From NCBI RefSeq assembly GCF_001667075.1, contig NZ_LZIL01000006.1:1-64000 (forward strand): a DNA stretch of 64,000 bases, written 5' to 3'. Below, one piece after another: positions 10,785 through 20,393 of the stretch. The notes beneath the pieces were generated by a model that made no database searches, was not told the DNA's origin, and saw only the letters and a list, made by a program, of their open reading frames with translations. Position 1 is the first letter of the stretch, and every line of letters starts with the position of its first letter. This stretch comes from Mycobacterium sp. 852014-52450_SCH5900713. Its GTDB lineage: Bacteria > Actinomycetota > Actinomycetes > Mycobacteriales > Mycobacteriaceae. Made by a program: the position numbers and the translations under genes.

Positions 10785-11264
10785 ATGACCCGCGACGCGT
10801 CCAGCGATGCCACCGCCCGGCGTGCGACCGACCGCCCTGGAGATCCCTCGCCTTTCGCTCTCGGTTTGTTGCTGCGCAAGGCGCATTGGCGCGCCGCCGC
10901 GGTGATGTCGGAAGCGCTTCGGCCGTTGGGCATCGAATTGCGGCATTTCGCCGTGCTGCTTGTCCTCGTCAACCGCGGGCCCACGGAGCAGCGGGCCTTG
11001 GTCGAGGCGACCGGTTCGGACAAGGCGGGAATCATGCGTGTCGTGGACGATTTGGAGCGCAACGGGCTCGCCGTCCGTAAACCTGTTCCGGGGGACCGGC
11101 GCGTGCGGGCGGTGGAGATCACTCCCAAGGGACTAAAGGTTTTCGACGCGGCTCACGTCGCCGCGGAGCCACTGGCGGACCGCCTTGTCGCGGCGATGAA
11201 GCCCGGGGAGGCCGAATACTTGACGGATCTGCTCACGCGATTCACCGCTTCTGCCGACGGGTGA
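10785..11264 (+). CDS. MarR-family transcriptional regulator
   Basis: 159-aa winged-helix regulator. The recognition helix region (ALVEATGSDKAGIMRVVDDLE, about residues 73-93) and the wing (PVPGDRRVRAVEITPKG) are clear MarR features, with helices either side for dimerisation. Same strand as the nitroreductase and only 36 bp after it, so it is probably co-transcribed and may autoregulate through the 9993-10006 palindrome. Confidence 0.9.
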   Translation: MTRDASSDATARRATDRPGDPSPFALGLLLRKAHWRAAAVMSEALRPLGIELRHFAVLLVLVNRGPTEQRALVEATGSDKAGIMRVVDDLERNGLAVRKPVPGDRRVRAVEITPKGLKVFDAAHVAAEPLADRLVAAMKPGEAEYLTDLLTRFTASADG

Positions 11265-11278
11265 GCACATGAATCGCG

Positions 11279-11350
11279 ATGGCGCCCAAGAATTTCGCGA
11301 AGGTGTGGGACCTCGTCGACATGGATGCGCTGATGAAGCAGATCGGTTGA
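11279..11350 (+). CDS. Possible 23-codon small ORF or gene remnant
   Basis: ATG 11279 opens a 23-codon frame ending TGA 11350, with sense-like composition (MAPKNFAKVWDLVDMDALMK). It has no good Shine-Dalgarno and lies 14 bp after the MarR stop. It could be a small protein, the relic of a larger gene, or chance. No family is recognised. Confidence 0.25.
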   Translation: MAPKNFAKVWDLVDMDALMKQIG

Positions 11351-11360
11351 GGCGTTCACG

Positions 11361-11762
11361 TTAGAGCCCGACGATGACGATGATCACGCCCGCTATGACC
11401 GCAACGGCCAGCGACAGCAACAGGAAGCTGACTACCCACTCCTTGGCCGCCGAGGCCTCATGGTCGGCCGCCGCGATCGGCGCGAGCCTGCGGCCGGCGC
11501 CCCACGCCGCCGCGAGCAGAGTCGCGAGCCAGTTCGCGTAGGCGGCGTACACGATCAGCGCGACGGCCGTAACCCCCCAGGCGTGAGTCAGGTGGAGGTA
11601 AGGCCAGAGCAGACCGATCAGCACGAGGAACATCCCGTTGAGGACGGCCTCGAGATGGCTCGACAGCGCCATGCGCGGGTTCTTCAGCGCTGCGACGGCG
11701 AATCCGGTGAGCAGGCCGATCAGGAAAAGCACCAGCCCGAGCGTGAAAAGCACCTTCTGCAT
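11361..11762 (-). CDS. Four-helix membrane protein, styrene-oxide-isomerase-like
   Basis: 133-aa integral membrane protein with four predicted helices (about residues 4-25, 42-62, 65-88 and 109-132). The SSHLEAVLNGMFLVLIG segment in helix 2 and the YANWLAT motif in helix 3 resemble the small membrane family that includes styrene oxide isomerase, often auto-annotated as 'hydrogenase'. The assignment is by motif resemblance only. It ends 64 bp from the SodC-like gene on the same strand. Confidence 0.65.
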   Translation of the reverse strand: MQKVLFTLGLVLFLIGLLTGFAVAALKNPRMALSSHLEAVLNGMFLVLIGLLWPYLHLTHAWGVTAVALIVYAAYANWLATLLAAAWGAGRRLAPIAAADHEASAAKEWVVSFLLLSLAVAVIAGVIIVIVGL

Positions 11763-11826
11763 GTCAGCACACTAGGGCGCGGGGCGACGCGCGTCTGCCG
11801 TCATCGTGATCCGCGCCGACGGCGCG

Positions 11827-12561
11827 TCAGCGGGTTCCGGGCGGAAGGCTCGGCGGAGTCGTCGTCACAGTCGTAATCGGCGTGGAAGTGTACGTCGGGC
11901 TGCTGGTGACGGTGACGGTGCTCGTGCTGGTCGACGGCGGTGGCACCTCGGTCGTCGTCGTGATCGTCGTGACGCTGGTCGTCGTCGAGGTGGATGACGT
12001 CGTCGTCGCGGACGCCGCGGCGAGCACACCGCAGGCCACCCGCTTGCCCGACTCACCGGTGGAACCCCCGCTCAGGTTGTCCGCGTTCTGATGGACGATC
12101 AGCGCGGTCCCAGAGCTGCTTCTCAGGTCCGAGGCGGTGAGCAAGCTGGTGGTGGTGACGAGCTTCGCCGAGCCGTCGTTGCGCACCTGCAACGCGGTCA
12201 GGTCGCCGCTGGCCGGAAAACCGGTGTGATTCGGTGCCTGATAGACGCTTCCGGCCGAATCGAAGTCCCCCTCGCATTTGCCCACAGCGTGGATCATCAG
12301 CGCGTGGAAACCCGGGCTCAGGACTTGGTTGGGTCCAGCCTCCACGGTCACGGTCGCGTACCCGTTCGCGAAATCAATGGTGGCGGTGCCGACCTGGTTT
12401 CCGTCGGCGCTCTTCAACTGCGTGGTCATCCGCTCCGTGCCGGGGGGCGCGCTGGAGGACGTTGAGGTGGCGGATTGGCCACCCTGCTGGTTTGCGCATG
12501 CTGCCAACGGTGCGATGGTGGCGGCAAGCGCCACGGCCGCGAACGATACGCCCTTATTCAT
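11827..12561 (-). CDS. SodC-like lipoprotein with lost Cu ligands and Thr-rich tail
   Basis: 244-aa predicted lipoprotein with lipobox LAAC (Cys22). Residues about 46-182 align with mycobacterial Cu-only SodC (FANGYATVTV, PGFHALMIHAVGKC, NHTGFPASGDL, GKRVACGV). The disulfide Cys pair, the active-site Arg and two metal-site His (H91, H157) are kept. The first copper His of the family's HxH pair is Met89 and the bridging His is Val106, so normal superoxide dismutase activity is doubtful. A 60-residue Thr/Ser/Pro tail (about 185-244) resembles O-mannosylated mycobacterial linkers. ATG 12561 is preferred to the upstream start at 12594 because it directly begins the signal peptide. Confidence 0.85.
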   Translation of the reverse strand: MNKGVSFAAVALAATIAPLAACANQQGGQSATSTSSSAPPGTERMTTQLKSADGNQVGTATIDFANGYATVTVEAGPNQVLSPGFHALMIHAVGKCEGDFDSAGSVYQAPNHTGFPASGDLTALQVRNDGSAKLVTTTSLLTASDLRSSSGTALIVHQNADNLSGGSTGESGKRVACGVLAAASATTTSSTSTTTSVTTITTTTEVPPPSTSTSTVTVTSSPTYTSTPITTVTTTPPSLPPGTR

Positions 12562-12598
12562 GGGCGGGTCGTACCCCGATTGGTCGCGGTCCAAACGA

Positions 12599-13078
12599 CT
12601 AAAGCGAACTCAATAGGGCGGCGCGGCCTCGGACGCGAAGCCTGTTGATGGTGGATCGGCGCAGACGGGTGATCCGCACGAGCATTCGATCTCCGAGTGC
12701 ATCGAGCATCTCGGCGCTCAAATCTATTGGCGCCGGGCATAAGTCGCGCTCCTCTTCGCTGGCGTGTGCATCCAGGACCGTGACGAACGAGCGCCACTCG
12801 CCCTCGTATTGCGGCGCAGTCGGGGAGGTCCGAAGTAGCACCGCCAGCTGATCCCAGACTTGCCGGTGCTCCGCGTGGGCGATCGCTACGAGCGTGCTTG
12901 CCTCCGACACCGCCGGATAGAACAGGTCGTCCTCGATCCGCATATGAATGTCGAGTTCGATCAACAATTCATCGAGGGCGTCTTGCCGCTCGCCGGTATC
13001 CGCGGGTAGCGCGGTGATTTTCTCGCAAAGCCTGCGTAAGACCCTGTGGTGTTCAAAGAGCACATCGTAGGCGTTCAT
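12599..13078 (-). CDS. Hemerythrin-like HHE-domain protein
   Basis: 159-aa four-helix hemerythrin-domain protein expected to bind a di-iron centre for O2, NO or redox sensing. Candidate ligands are visible in order: H10/H11, H45, E49, H68/H71, H105 and E109. The ATG at 13078 overlaps the stop of the upstream Rieske gene (ATGA), so the two are translationally coupled and probably act together. The frame continues upstream of 13078 but that part lies inside the Rieske gene. Confidence 0.88.
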   Translation of the reverse strand: MNAYDVLFEHHRVLRRLCEKITALPADTGERQDALDELLIELDIHMRIEDDLFYPAVSEASTLVAIAHAEHRQVWDQLAVLLRTSPTAPQYEGEWRSFVTVLDAHASEEERDLCPAPIDLSAEMLDALGDRMLVRITRLRRSTINRLRVRGRAALLSSL

Positions 13079-13959
13079 TTCGCGTCTCCGCGCACCTCGA
13101 CGTATCCATGGCGGACGCGTGCCGGGTAGTGCGGCAGCGCGGCCGTCGCCGGTCCGCGCAGCACGTCCCCCGATTCGCAGGCGAACCGGGAGCCATGCCA
13201 CGGACAAACGATGCGACCGCGATCGATCCAGCCGTCGTCCATCGGCGCACCGAGGTGGGGGCAGCGCGCGCCGACGGCCAAGACCCGGTCGTCGGTGCGG
13301 TAGAGAACCACGCCGACGCCGTCCACCTCGACCCGCCGCGGTTGCCCGTCCAAGGCCGTTACCGGCAACACCGGCGTCCAGTGGGCGCCACGGAGCCGAG
13401 CGCCCGAGCGGTCCACCCCTGCTCCCGATCCGTATACCAGAGCGCCGCCCAGATAGCCGCTACTCAGGGTGATGGCGTAGCCAAGCGCACTGCAGGCCAT
13501 CCCGCGCCGCTGCCGACCGTTGCGGCGGTCCCGCCACGACAACACGTACAGGCTCGTCGCGACCCCGTTCAGCAAGCCATGGACAACGCCGACCCGTCGC
13601 GATTCCTCATGTGTGTGTTGCCAGTCCGTTAGACCGGTAGCGGCCGCGCCGACGCTCCCGGCGAGTCCGACACCCAACGCGAACCTCGACGCGTCGCGCC
13701 ATTGCGCGCCGCTTCCCGAGAGCATGGACGCCGCATCCATCGCGACCGTCGTCGTGACCGCTCCCGTCGGCACCGACGTCAACGCGGGATGCAGCGGATG
13801 GCCGAGCCAGGTGCCGTGCAGCGCATTGCTGACCCGGTCCCGATATCGGCCCATGGCCGCGAAGAGGAATGTCAGGCCGTGCTCGAGGCGGTAGCTCGGC
13901 CGGTCCAGCCATTCCTGCCTTCCCAGGGTGGTCACTACTGCAAGTGGTCGTTGCTTCAC
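13075..13959 (-). CDS. Membrane DUF2231-Rieske [2Fe-2S] protein
   Basis: 294-aa protein. The N-terminal half is a DUF2231-type membrane domain with the GHPLHPAL motif (His54, His57) and about four hydrophobic helices up to residue 175. The C-terminal half is a Rieske domain with cluster ligands C233/H235 (CPHLGAP) and C252/H255 (CPWHGS). Likely a membrane electron-transfer or redox-sensing protein whose partner is the coupled hemerythrin. GTG 13959 follows a strong AGGAGGTG Shine-Dalgarno. Same strand as whiB3 but separated from it by a hairpin. Confidence 0.9.
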   Translation of the reverse strand: MKQRPLAVVTTLGRQEWLDRPSYRLEHGLTFLFAAMGRYRDRVSNALHGTWLGHPLHPALTSVPTGAVTTTVAMDAASMLSGSGAQWRDASRFALGVGLAGSVGAAATGLTDWQHTHEESRRVGVVHGLLNGVATSLYVLSWRDRRNGRQRRGMACSALGYAITLSSGYLGGALVYGSGAGVDRSGARLRGAHWTPVLPVTALDGQPRRVEVDGVGVVLYRTDDRVLAVGARCPHLGAPMDDGWIDRGRIVCPWHGSRFACESGDVLRGPATAALPHYPARVRHGYVEVRGDAK

Positions 13960-14098
13960 GGCACCTCCTGTGCGCGTGAGCGAACCGACGCGGGCTCCTC
14001 TGCACGACGGAACGCCCGAAACTGGATTCAGCCGGCCGCGGCCGAGCCCATGACGGATACACGGACCGAGACGGCGAATCGTTCAACCGCGTCGTGCG

Positions 14099-14121
14099 AA
14101 AAAAGTGCCGCCCTTGCGGAC
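14099..14121 (-). terminator. Intrinsic-type terminator after whiB3
   Basis: On the minus strand, 13 nt beyond the whiB3 stop, GTCCGC pairs with GCGG-(c)-AC across an AAGG loop, immediately followed by TTTTTT. The stem has a one-base bulge. It would separate whiB3 from the Rieske-hemerythrin pair. Confidence 0.6.
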
Positions 14122-14134
14122 GATCGATGAACCG

Positions 14135-14443
14135 CTAGGCCGAGCGGCGGATGCCGCGGTTACGGCCGATGTCGCCCTTCAGCAACATGTCGCGCTCCGA
14201 TTCGGACAAGCCGCCCCAAACCCCATAGGGCTCACCGACTTCGAGCGCGTGGGAACGGCACTCCTGAATTACCGGGCACTGCCGGCACATTTCCTTGGCG
14301 CGTTGCTCGCGCTGCATGCGGGCGCGGCCGCGCTCACCGTCGGGGTGAAAGAACATCGACGAGTCAACGCCGCGGCACAAGCCCTGCAATTGCCAGTTCC
14401 AGATGTCGGCGTTGGGTCCGGGTAGCTGCTCCGGCTGTGGCAT
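14135..14443 (-). CDS. whiB3: WhiB3 iron-sulfur redox regulator
   Basis: 102-aa WhiB-family [4Fe-4S] protein that senses NO, O2 and intracellular redox state and controls lipid anabolism and acid/redox stress genes in mycobacteria. Cluster cysteines are C23, C53, C56 and C62; the GVWGG turn is at 74-78 and a basic DNA-binding tail (RNRGIRR) follows. The N-terminus PQPEQLPGPNADIWNWQLQ is that of WhiB3. A GAGGGAGA Shine-Dalgarno precedes the ATG. Divergent from the TPR-like gene across 352 bp. Confidence 0.97.
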   Translation of the reverse strand: MPQPEQLPGPNADIWNWQLQGLCRGVDSSMFFHPDGERGRARMQREQRAKEMCRQCPVIQECRSHALEVGEPYGVWGGLSESERDMLLKGDIGRNRGIRRSA

Positions 14444-14795
14444 TGGTGTCTCCCTCTCTGCACGGCACGCCCAGTAAGGTCAGGTTCGACGAAGCGATGG
14501 TGCACTGAATTGAAGCGGCGTCACCGATGACTACCCGTGATGCGTACGTTAGGGCGGGCGGTGAATTTGCGTCAATAGCCACTTAGCCCGACAAAGTATG
14601 TAATGGTTATAAAAGAATTAACGTCGCGTTCATCTGCCGCCCAATGGCGAAACACGCACCGTGCTACCAGGCACTTGACCGAATCGAGATTTCCCAGCTC
14701 AGGGGCCGGGGGAGGGGCGACCGGGATTAGTACAGGATCTATTGTGATTAACAGTTCGGTAACGCGAACAGCACAAACTGTTTACTACCATCGCC
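14444..14795. promoter_or_regulatory. AT-richer divergent promoter region of whiB3
   Basis: 352 bp without a convincing gene, noticeably lower in GC than its surroundings (for example 14595-14640 and 14740-14790). It must hold the whiB3 promoter and 5' leader and the promoter for the gene at 14796; a TTTACT box at 14781-14786 lies 9 nt before the GTG at 14796. I cannot assign a -10 for whiB3 with confidence and saw no clear operator palindrome. Confidence 0.6.
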
Positions 14796-15614
14796 GTGAT
14801 TGAAACTCGTCACACTTCTGTGATTGGCGCGGAGTTGGCTGCCGCCGCTTTCGGCGACCGGGCCGGTAGCTGGCCGCTGCCGACGGCGGTCACGCCGGAG
14901 GACTTGTGGCTGCGCGCCGTCGCAGCGGGCGGGCAGGGCCGCTACGGCAGCGCCTACCGCGATCTGGCCGCGCTGCGGCGCGACGCCCCCGCCGGTCGGT
15001 GGGCGTCCCTGGCTCACAGCACGCAGGGATCCTTTCTGCGCCAACTCGGTTGGCACACGCTGGCGCGGGGGTGGGACGGGCGCGCCCTCGCGCTGGCCGG
15101 TGTGGACCGCGAGTCGCGTGCCGACGCCTTGATCGGGCTGGCGGCCGACGCGCTGGGTGTCGGCCGCTTCGCGGCGGCGGCGACGTTGTTGGGCCGCGCG
15201 GACTCCGAGCTGGGTGCGGGGCCGGTGCCCGAGCGGCAGCCGGTGCGCCGAGGGTGGGTGGCCGCCGAATTGGCGATGGCCCGTGGCGACGGCGAAACCG
15301 CCGTCCGCCATGCGAACGAAGCGGTGGAGCTGGCGGGCGCCATGGCCCTCCCGTCGGCGCGGCACGCGGTCAAGAGCGAGGTGGTGCTGGCGGCCGCCCT
15401 GTGCAGCGCCGGGGCCGTCGAGCGCGCGCGGGCGGTGGCGGAGGCGGCGCTGGACGCCACCGGCCGGCTCGGACTGGTCCCGCTTCGGTGGGCGTTGGCG
15501 TGCTTGCTGATTGATCTCGGCAGCGTCACCGTTTCGACACAAAAGCTACGCGAAATTCGCGATGTCTCCGCAGGCCAAGTGCGGCGCGCCGGTGCGACGT
15601 GGCGTTCCGCTTGA
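14796..15614 (+). CDS. Conserved TPR-like helical protein upstream of sigD
   Basis: 272-aa Ala-rich all-helical protein that by position and sequence corresponds to Rv3415c of M. tuberculosis, which has no established function. Repeated helix pairs (LGRADSELGAG..., ARGDGETAVRHANEAVELAG..., AGAVERARAVAEAALDATG) resemble tetratricopeptide repeats, suggesting a protein-interaction scaffold. GTG 14796 is the start. It lies 90 bp upstream of sigD on the same strand and might be transcribed with it. Confidence 0.85.
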   Translation: MIETRHTSVIGAELAAAAFGDRAGSWPLPTAVTPEDLWLRAVAAGGQGRYGSAYRDLAALRRDAPAGRWASLAHSTQGSFLRQLGWHTLARGWDGRALALAGVDRESRADALIGLAADALGVGRFAAAATLLGRADSELGAGPVPERQPVRRGWVAAELAMARGDGETAVRHANEAVELAGAMALPSARHAVKSEVVLAAALCSAGAVERARAVAEAALDATGRLGLVPLRWALACLLIDLGSVTVSTQKLREIRDVSAGQVRRAGATWRSA

Positions 15615-15680
15615 AATGGCCTCCGGGCCGTTATTGTCAATTCGTTAGTTAGCCCGGTTAGCCCGCGATGTGTCCGGTTC

Positions 15681-15706
15681 GTAACGTTGGAGATACCGCC
15701 GTCGAT
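15681..15706 (+). promoter_or_regulatory. SigD-consensus-like motif overlapping the sigD start
   Basis: GTAACG (15681-15686) and CGAT (15703-15706) separated by 16 nt match the published mycobacterial SigD -35/-10 pattern (GTAACG...CGAT) as I remember it. The -10 overlaps the ATG of sigD, so a transcript from it would start a few bases inside the annotated gene. Confidence 0.45.
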
Positions 15707-16280
15707 GACAATTCAAGGGGATCGTCTCGACGCTGTCGTGGCCAAGGCCGTGGCGGGGGACAGTAACGCACTACGGGAGGTGCTGGAGACGATCCGTCCG
15801 ATTGTCGTGCGATATTGCCGCGCGCGAGTCGGGACAGTCGAGCGGGGTGGGCTGTCAGCGGATGACGTGGCACAGGAGGTGTGCTTGGCGACTATCACGG
15901 CGCTGCCGCGCTACCGGGACCGAGGGCGTCCATTTCTCGCCTTCCTGTATGGCATCGCGGCGCACAAGGTCGCGGACGCCCATCGGGCCGCCGGCCGTGA
16001 TCTCTCCTATCCGACCGAGGTCATCCCCGAGCGTTGGTCGTCCGACGCGGGCCCCGAACAGCGAGCCATCGAAGCCGACTCGGTCAGCCGGATGAGCGAA
16101 CTGCTCGAAATCCTGCCCGCCAAGCAGCGCGAGATCCTGATCCTGCGTGTCGTCGTCGGCTTGTCCGCCGAGGAGACCGCATCCGCCGTCGGCAGCACCA
16201 CGGGAGCGGTCCGGGTGGCCCAGCACCGTGCGCTGTCCCGGCTGAAGTCCGAAATGATCGCGGCAGGTGACTGTGCCTGA
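15705..16280 (+). CDS. sigD: ECF RNA polymerase sigma factor SigD
   Basis: 191-aa extracytoplasmic-function sigma factor. Region 2 (SADDVAQEVCLATITALPRY, about residues 50-70) and region 4 with its helix-turn-helix (GLSAEETASAVGSTTGAVRVAQHRALSRLK, near the C-terminus) are intact and nearly identical to M. tuberculosis SigD, which acts in starvation and stationary phase. ATG 15705 has a GGAGA Shine-Dalgarno about 11 nt upstream; an in-frame TTG at 15687 would add six residues. The 3' end overlaps rsdA by 14 bp, coupling sigma and anti-sigma. Confidence 0.95.
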   Translation: MTIQGDRLDAVVAKAVAGDSNALREVLETIRPIVVRYCRARVGTVERGGLSADDVAQEVCLATITALPRYRDRGRPFLAFLYGIAAHKVADAHRAAGRDLSYPTEVIPERWSSDAGPEQRAIEADSVSRMSELLEILPAKQREILILRVVVGLSAEETASAVGSTTGAVRVAQHRALSRLKSEMIAAGDCA

Positions 16281-17031
16281 ATCCCTGGACGAATTCGCCC
16301 AAAGCGACCTGCTTCTCGACGCGCTCGCCGAGCGGCGGCCGGTGCACGTCGGTGACCCCGACATGGACGCGATGGCCACGCTGCTGGAGGACTGGCGCGA
16401 CAACCTGCGGTGGCCACCGGCGAGTGCGCTGGTCTCGGCCGAGGAAGCCGTCGCCGCCCTGCGCACCGGCCTGGCCGACCGTCGCAGCGGCCGGCGCGGG
16501 CTGGCGACGATCGGATCGGTCGCCGCGGCGCTGTTGGTGATGAGCGGCTTCGGCGCGATGGTGGTCGAGGCGCGTCCCGGGACCCCGCTGCACGGGCTGC
16601 ACGCGATGTTCTTCGACCAGCCGCGCGTCAACGAGAAGAATCAGGTCATGCTGTCGGCCAGAGCCGACCTGGCCAAGGTGCAGGAATCGATCGACCGGGG
16701 TCAATGGGACCAGGCCCAGAACCAGCTCACCGAGGTGAGCAGCCTGGTCCAGTCGATCGACGACCCGGCCAGCAAACAGGAGCTGACGAACCAGCTGAAG
16801 CTGTTGAATCTCAGGGTTCAATCGCGCAACCCGAATGCGACGCTGCCGCCCCCGGCGAACACGCCGTCGGCATGGTCGACTCCGACCACCGCCGCGCCGA
16901 CCGCGGCCACCACGCCCTCGGAAGCTTCGCCGAGTCCGTCGGCAACGCCATCGCCGAGTCAATCGTGGAGCAAGCACCGGCACCACGGGCAGACTTCGAC
17001 GCCGCCGACGGTGGCCCCGAACAACCCCTAG
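16267..17031 (+). CDS. rsdA: Anti-sigma-D factor RsdA
   Basis: 254-aa membrane protein that binds and inhibits SigD. The cytoplasmic N-terminus (about residues 1-75) begins with the SigD-binding segment ESLDEFAQSDLLLDALAERR; one transmembrane helix spans about 82-102; the extracytoplasmic part has an amphipathic helical region and then a Pro/Ser/Thr-rich tail from about 195. GTG 16267 overlaps the sigD 3' end by 14 bp; GTG 16273 is an alternative. In M. tuberculosis the orthologue is released from SigD by regulated proteolysis. Confidence 0.92.
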   Translation: MTVPESLDEFAQSDLLLDALAERRPVHVGDPDMDAMATLLEDWRDNLRWPPASALVSAEEAVAALRTGLADRRSGRRGLATIGSVAAALLVMSGFGAMVVEARPGTPLHGLHAMFFDQPRVNEKNQVMLSARADLAKVQESIDRGQWDQAQNQLTEVSSLVQSIDDPASKQELTNQLKLLNLRVQSRNPNATLPPPANTPSAWSTPTTAAPTAATTPSEASPSPSATPSPSQSWSKHRHHGQTSTPPTVAPNNP

Positions 17032-17035
17032 CGGT

Positions 17036-19205
<2,170 letters not shown>

Positions 19206-19212
19206 GGCCGGG

Positions 19213-20340
19213 ATGGTCGAAATCGGGATGGGCCGCAACGCCCGTCGCACCTATGAACTGAGCGAAGTCAGCATCGTGCCGTCGCGGCGCACCCGGTCGT
19301 CGCAGGACGTGTCGACCACCTGGCAGCTGGACGCCTACCGCTTCGAGATCCCGGTGGTGGCCCATCCGACCGACGCACTGGTGTCGCCCGAGTTCGCGAT
19401 CGAGCTCGGCCGCCTCGGCGGGCTGGGCGTGCTCAACGGCGAAGGCCTGATCGGCAGGCACGCCGACGTGCAGGGCAAGATCGCCGAGCTCGTCGAGGCC
19501 GCCACCAAGGAGCCCGAACCGTCGGCGTCGATCCGGTTGCTGCAGGAATTGCACGCCGCCCCGCTGAACCCCGACCTGCTGGGAGCCGCGGTGGCGCGCA
19601 TCCGGGAGGCCGGGGTCACCACGGCCGTGCGGGTCAGCCCACAGAACGCCCAGGCCCTGACCCCGGTGCTGCTGCAGGCCGGCATCGACCTGCTGGTCAT
19701 CCAGGGCACCATCGTGTCCGCCGAGCGGGTGGCCAGCGACGGGGAACCGCTGAACCTCAAGACCTTCATCGCCGAACTCGACGTCCCGGTGGTGGCCGGC
19801 GGGGTGCTCGACCACCGCACCGCGCTGCACCTGATGCGCACCGGCGCCGCCGGCGTGATCGTCGGCTACGGCTCTACCCGGGGCGTGACGACCAGCGACG
19901 AGGTGTTGGGCATCAGCGTGCCGATGGCCACCGCCATCGCCGACGCCGCCGCCGCGCGGCGCGAATACCTCGACGAGACCGGCGGCCGTTACGTGCACGT
20001 GCTGGCCGACGGCGACATCCACACCTCCGGCGAGCTGGCCAAGGCGATCGCCTGTGGCGCCGACGCGGTGGTGCTCGGCACCCCGCTCGCCGAATCCGCC
20101 GAAGCGCTCGGCGAGGGCTGGTTCTGGCCGGCCGCGGCCGCGCACCCCTCGTTGCCCCGCGGGGCATTGCTGCAGATCGCGCTGGGCGAGCGCCCGCCGC
20201 TGGAGCGGGTGCTCAACGGGCCTTCCGACGACCCGTTCGGGTCCCTGAATCTGGTCGGCGGCCTGCGCCGGTCGATGGCCAAGGCCGGCTATTGCGATCT
20301 CAAGGAGTTCCAGAAGGTCGGGCTGACCGTCGGGAGCTGA
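19213..20340 (+). CDS. guaB3: IMPDH/GMPR-family protein GuaB3
   Basis: 375-aa TIM-barrel paralogue of IMPDH without CBS domains. The position of the IMPDH catalytic cysteine loop reads GYGSTRGVTT, so the nucleophilic Cys is absent and IMPDH activity by the normal mechanism is unlikely. Substrate-binding segments (VLADGDIHTSGELAKAIACG) are retained. The true role of actinobacterial GuaB3 is not settled; a related reaction such as GMP reduction or a regulatory role is possible. ATG 19213 gives the conserved MVEIGMG start, 7 bp after guaB2, so the pair is an operon. Confidence 0.93.
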   Translation: MVEIGMGRNARRTYELSEVSIVPSRRTRSSQDVSTTWQLDAYRFEIPVVAHPTDALVSPEFAIELGRLGGLGVLNGEGLIGRHADVQGKIAELVEAATKEPEPSASIRLLQELHAAPLNPDLLGAAVARIREAGVTTAVRVSPQNAQALTPVLLQAGIDLLVIQGTIVSAERVASDGEPLNLKTFIAELDVPVVAGGVLDHRTALHLMRTGAAGVIVGYGSTRGVTTSDEVLGISVPMATAIADAAAARREYLDETGGRYVHVLADGDIHTSGELAKAIACGADAVVLGTPLAESAEALGEGWFWPAAAAHPSLPRGALLQIALGERPPLERVLNGPSDDPFGSLNLVGGLRRSMAKAGYCDLKEFQKVGLTVGS

Positions 20341-20381
20341 CGGCACCCCGGGGCCACTGGCTCGTTACCCGTGAGTAAGGC

Positions 20382-20387
20382 CATACT
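20382..20387 (+). promoter_or_regulatory. CATACT -10 box, probable leaderless start of choD
   Basis: CATACT followed by 6 nt (GGTGCG) and ATG 20394. Matches the two key bases of TANNNT (A2, T6) but not T1. Confidence 0.5.
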
Positions 20388-20393
20388 GGTGCG

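Noticed and set aside
11882..12091. Val/Thr-rich plus-strand ORF opposite the SodC-like tail
   Set aside because: It is the complement of the Thr/Ser codon run; no start signal or family.
14786..14791. TACCAT as a -10 box for the gene at 14796
   Set aside because: It ends only 4 nt before the GTG, too close for a transcription start at the codon; TTTACT at 14781 is a better but still weak candidate.
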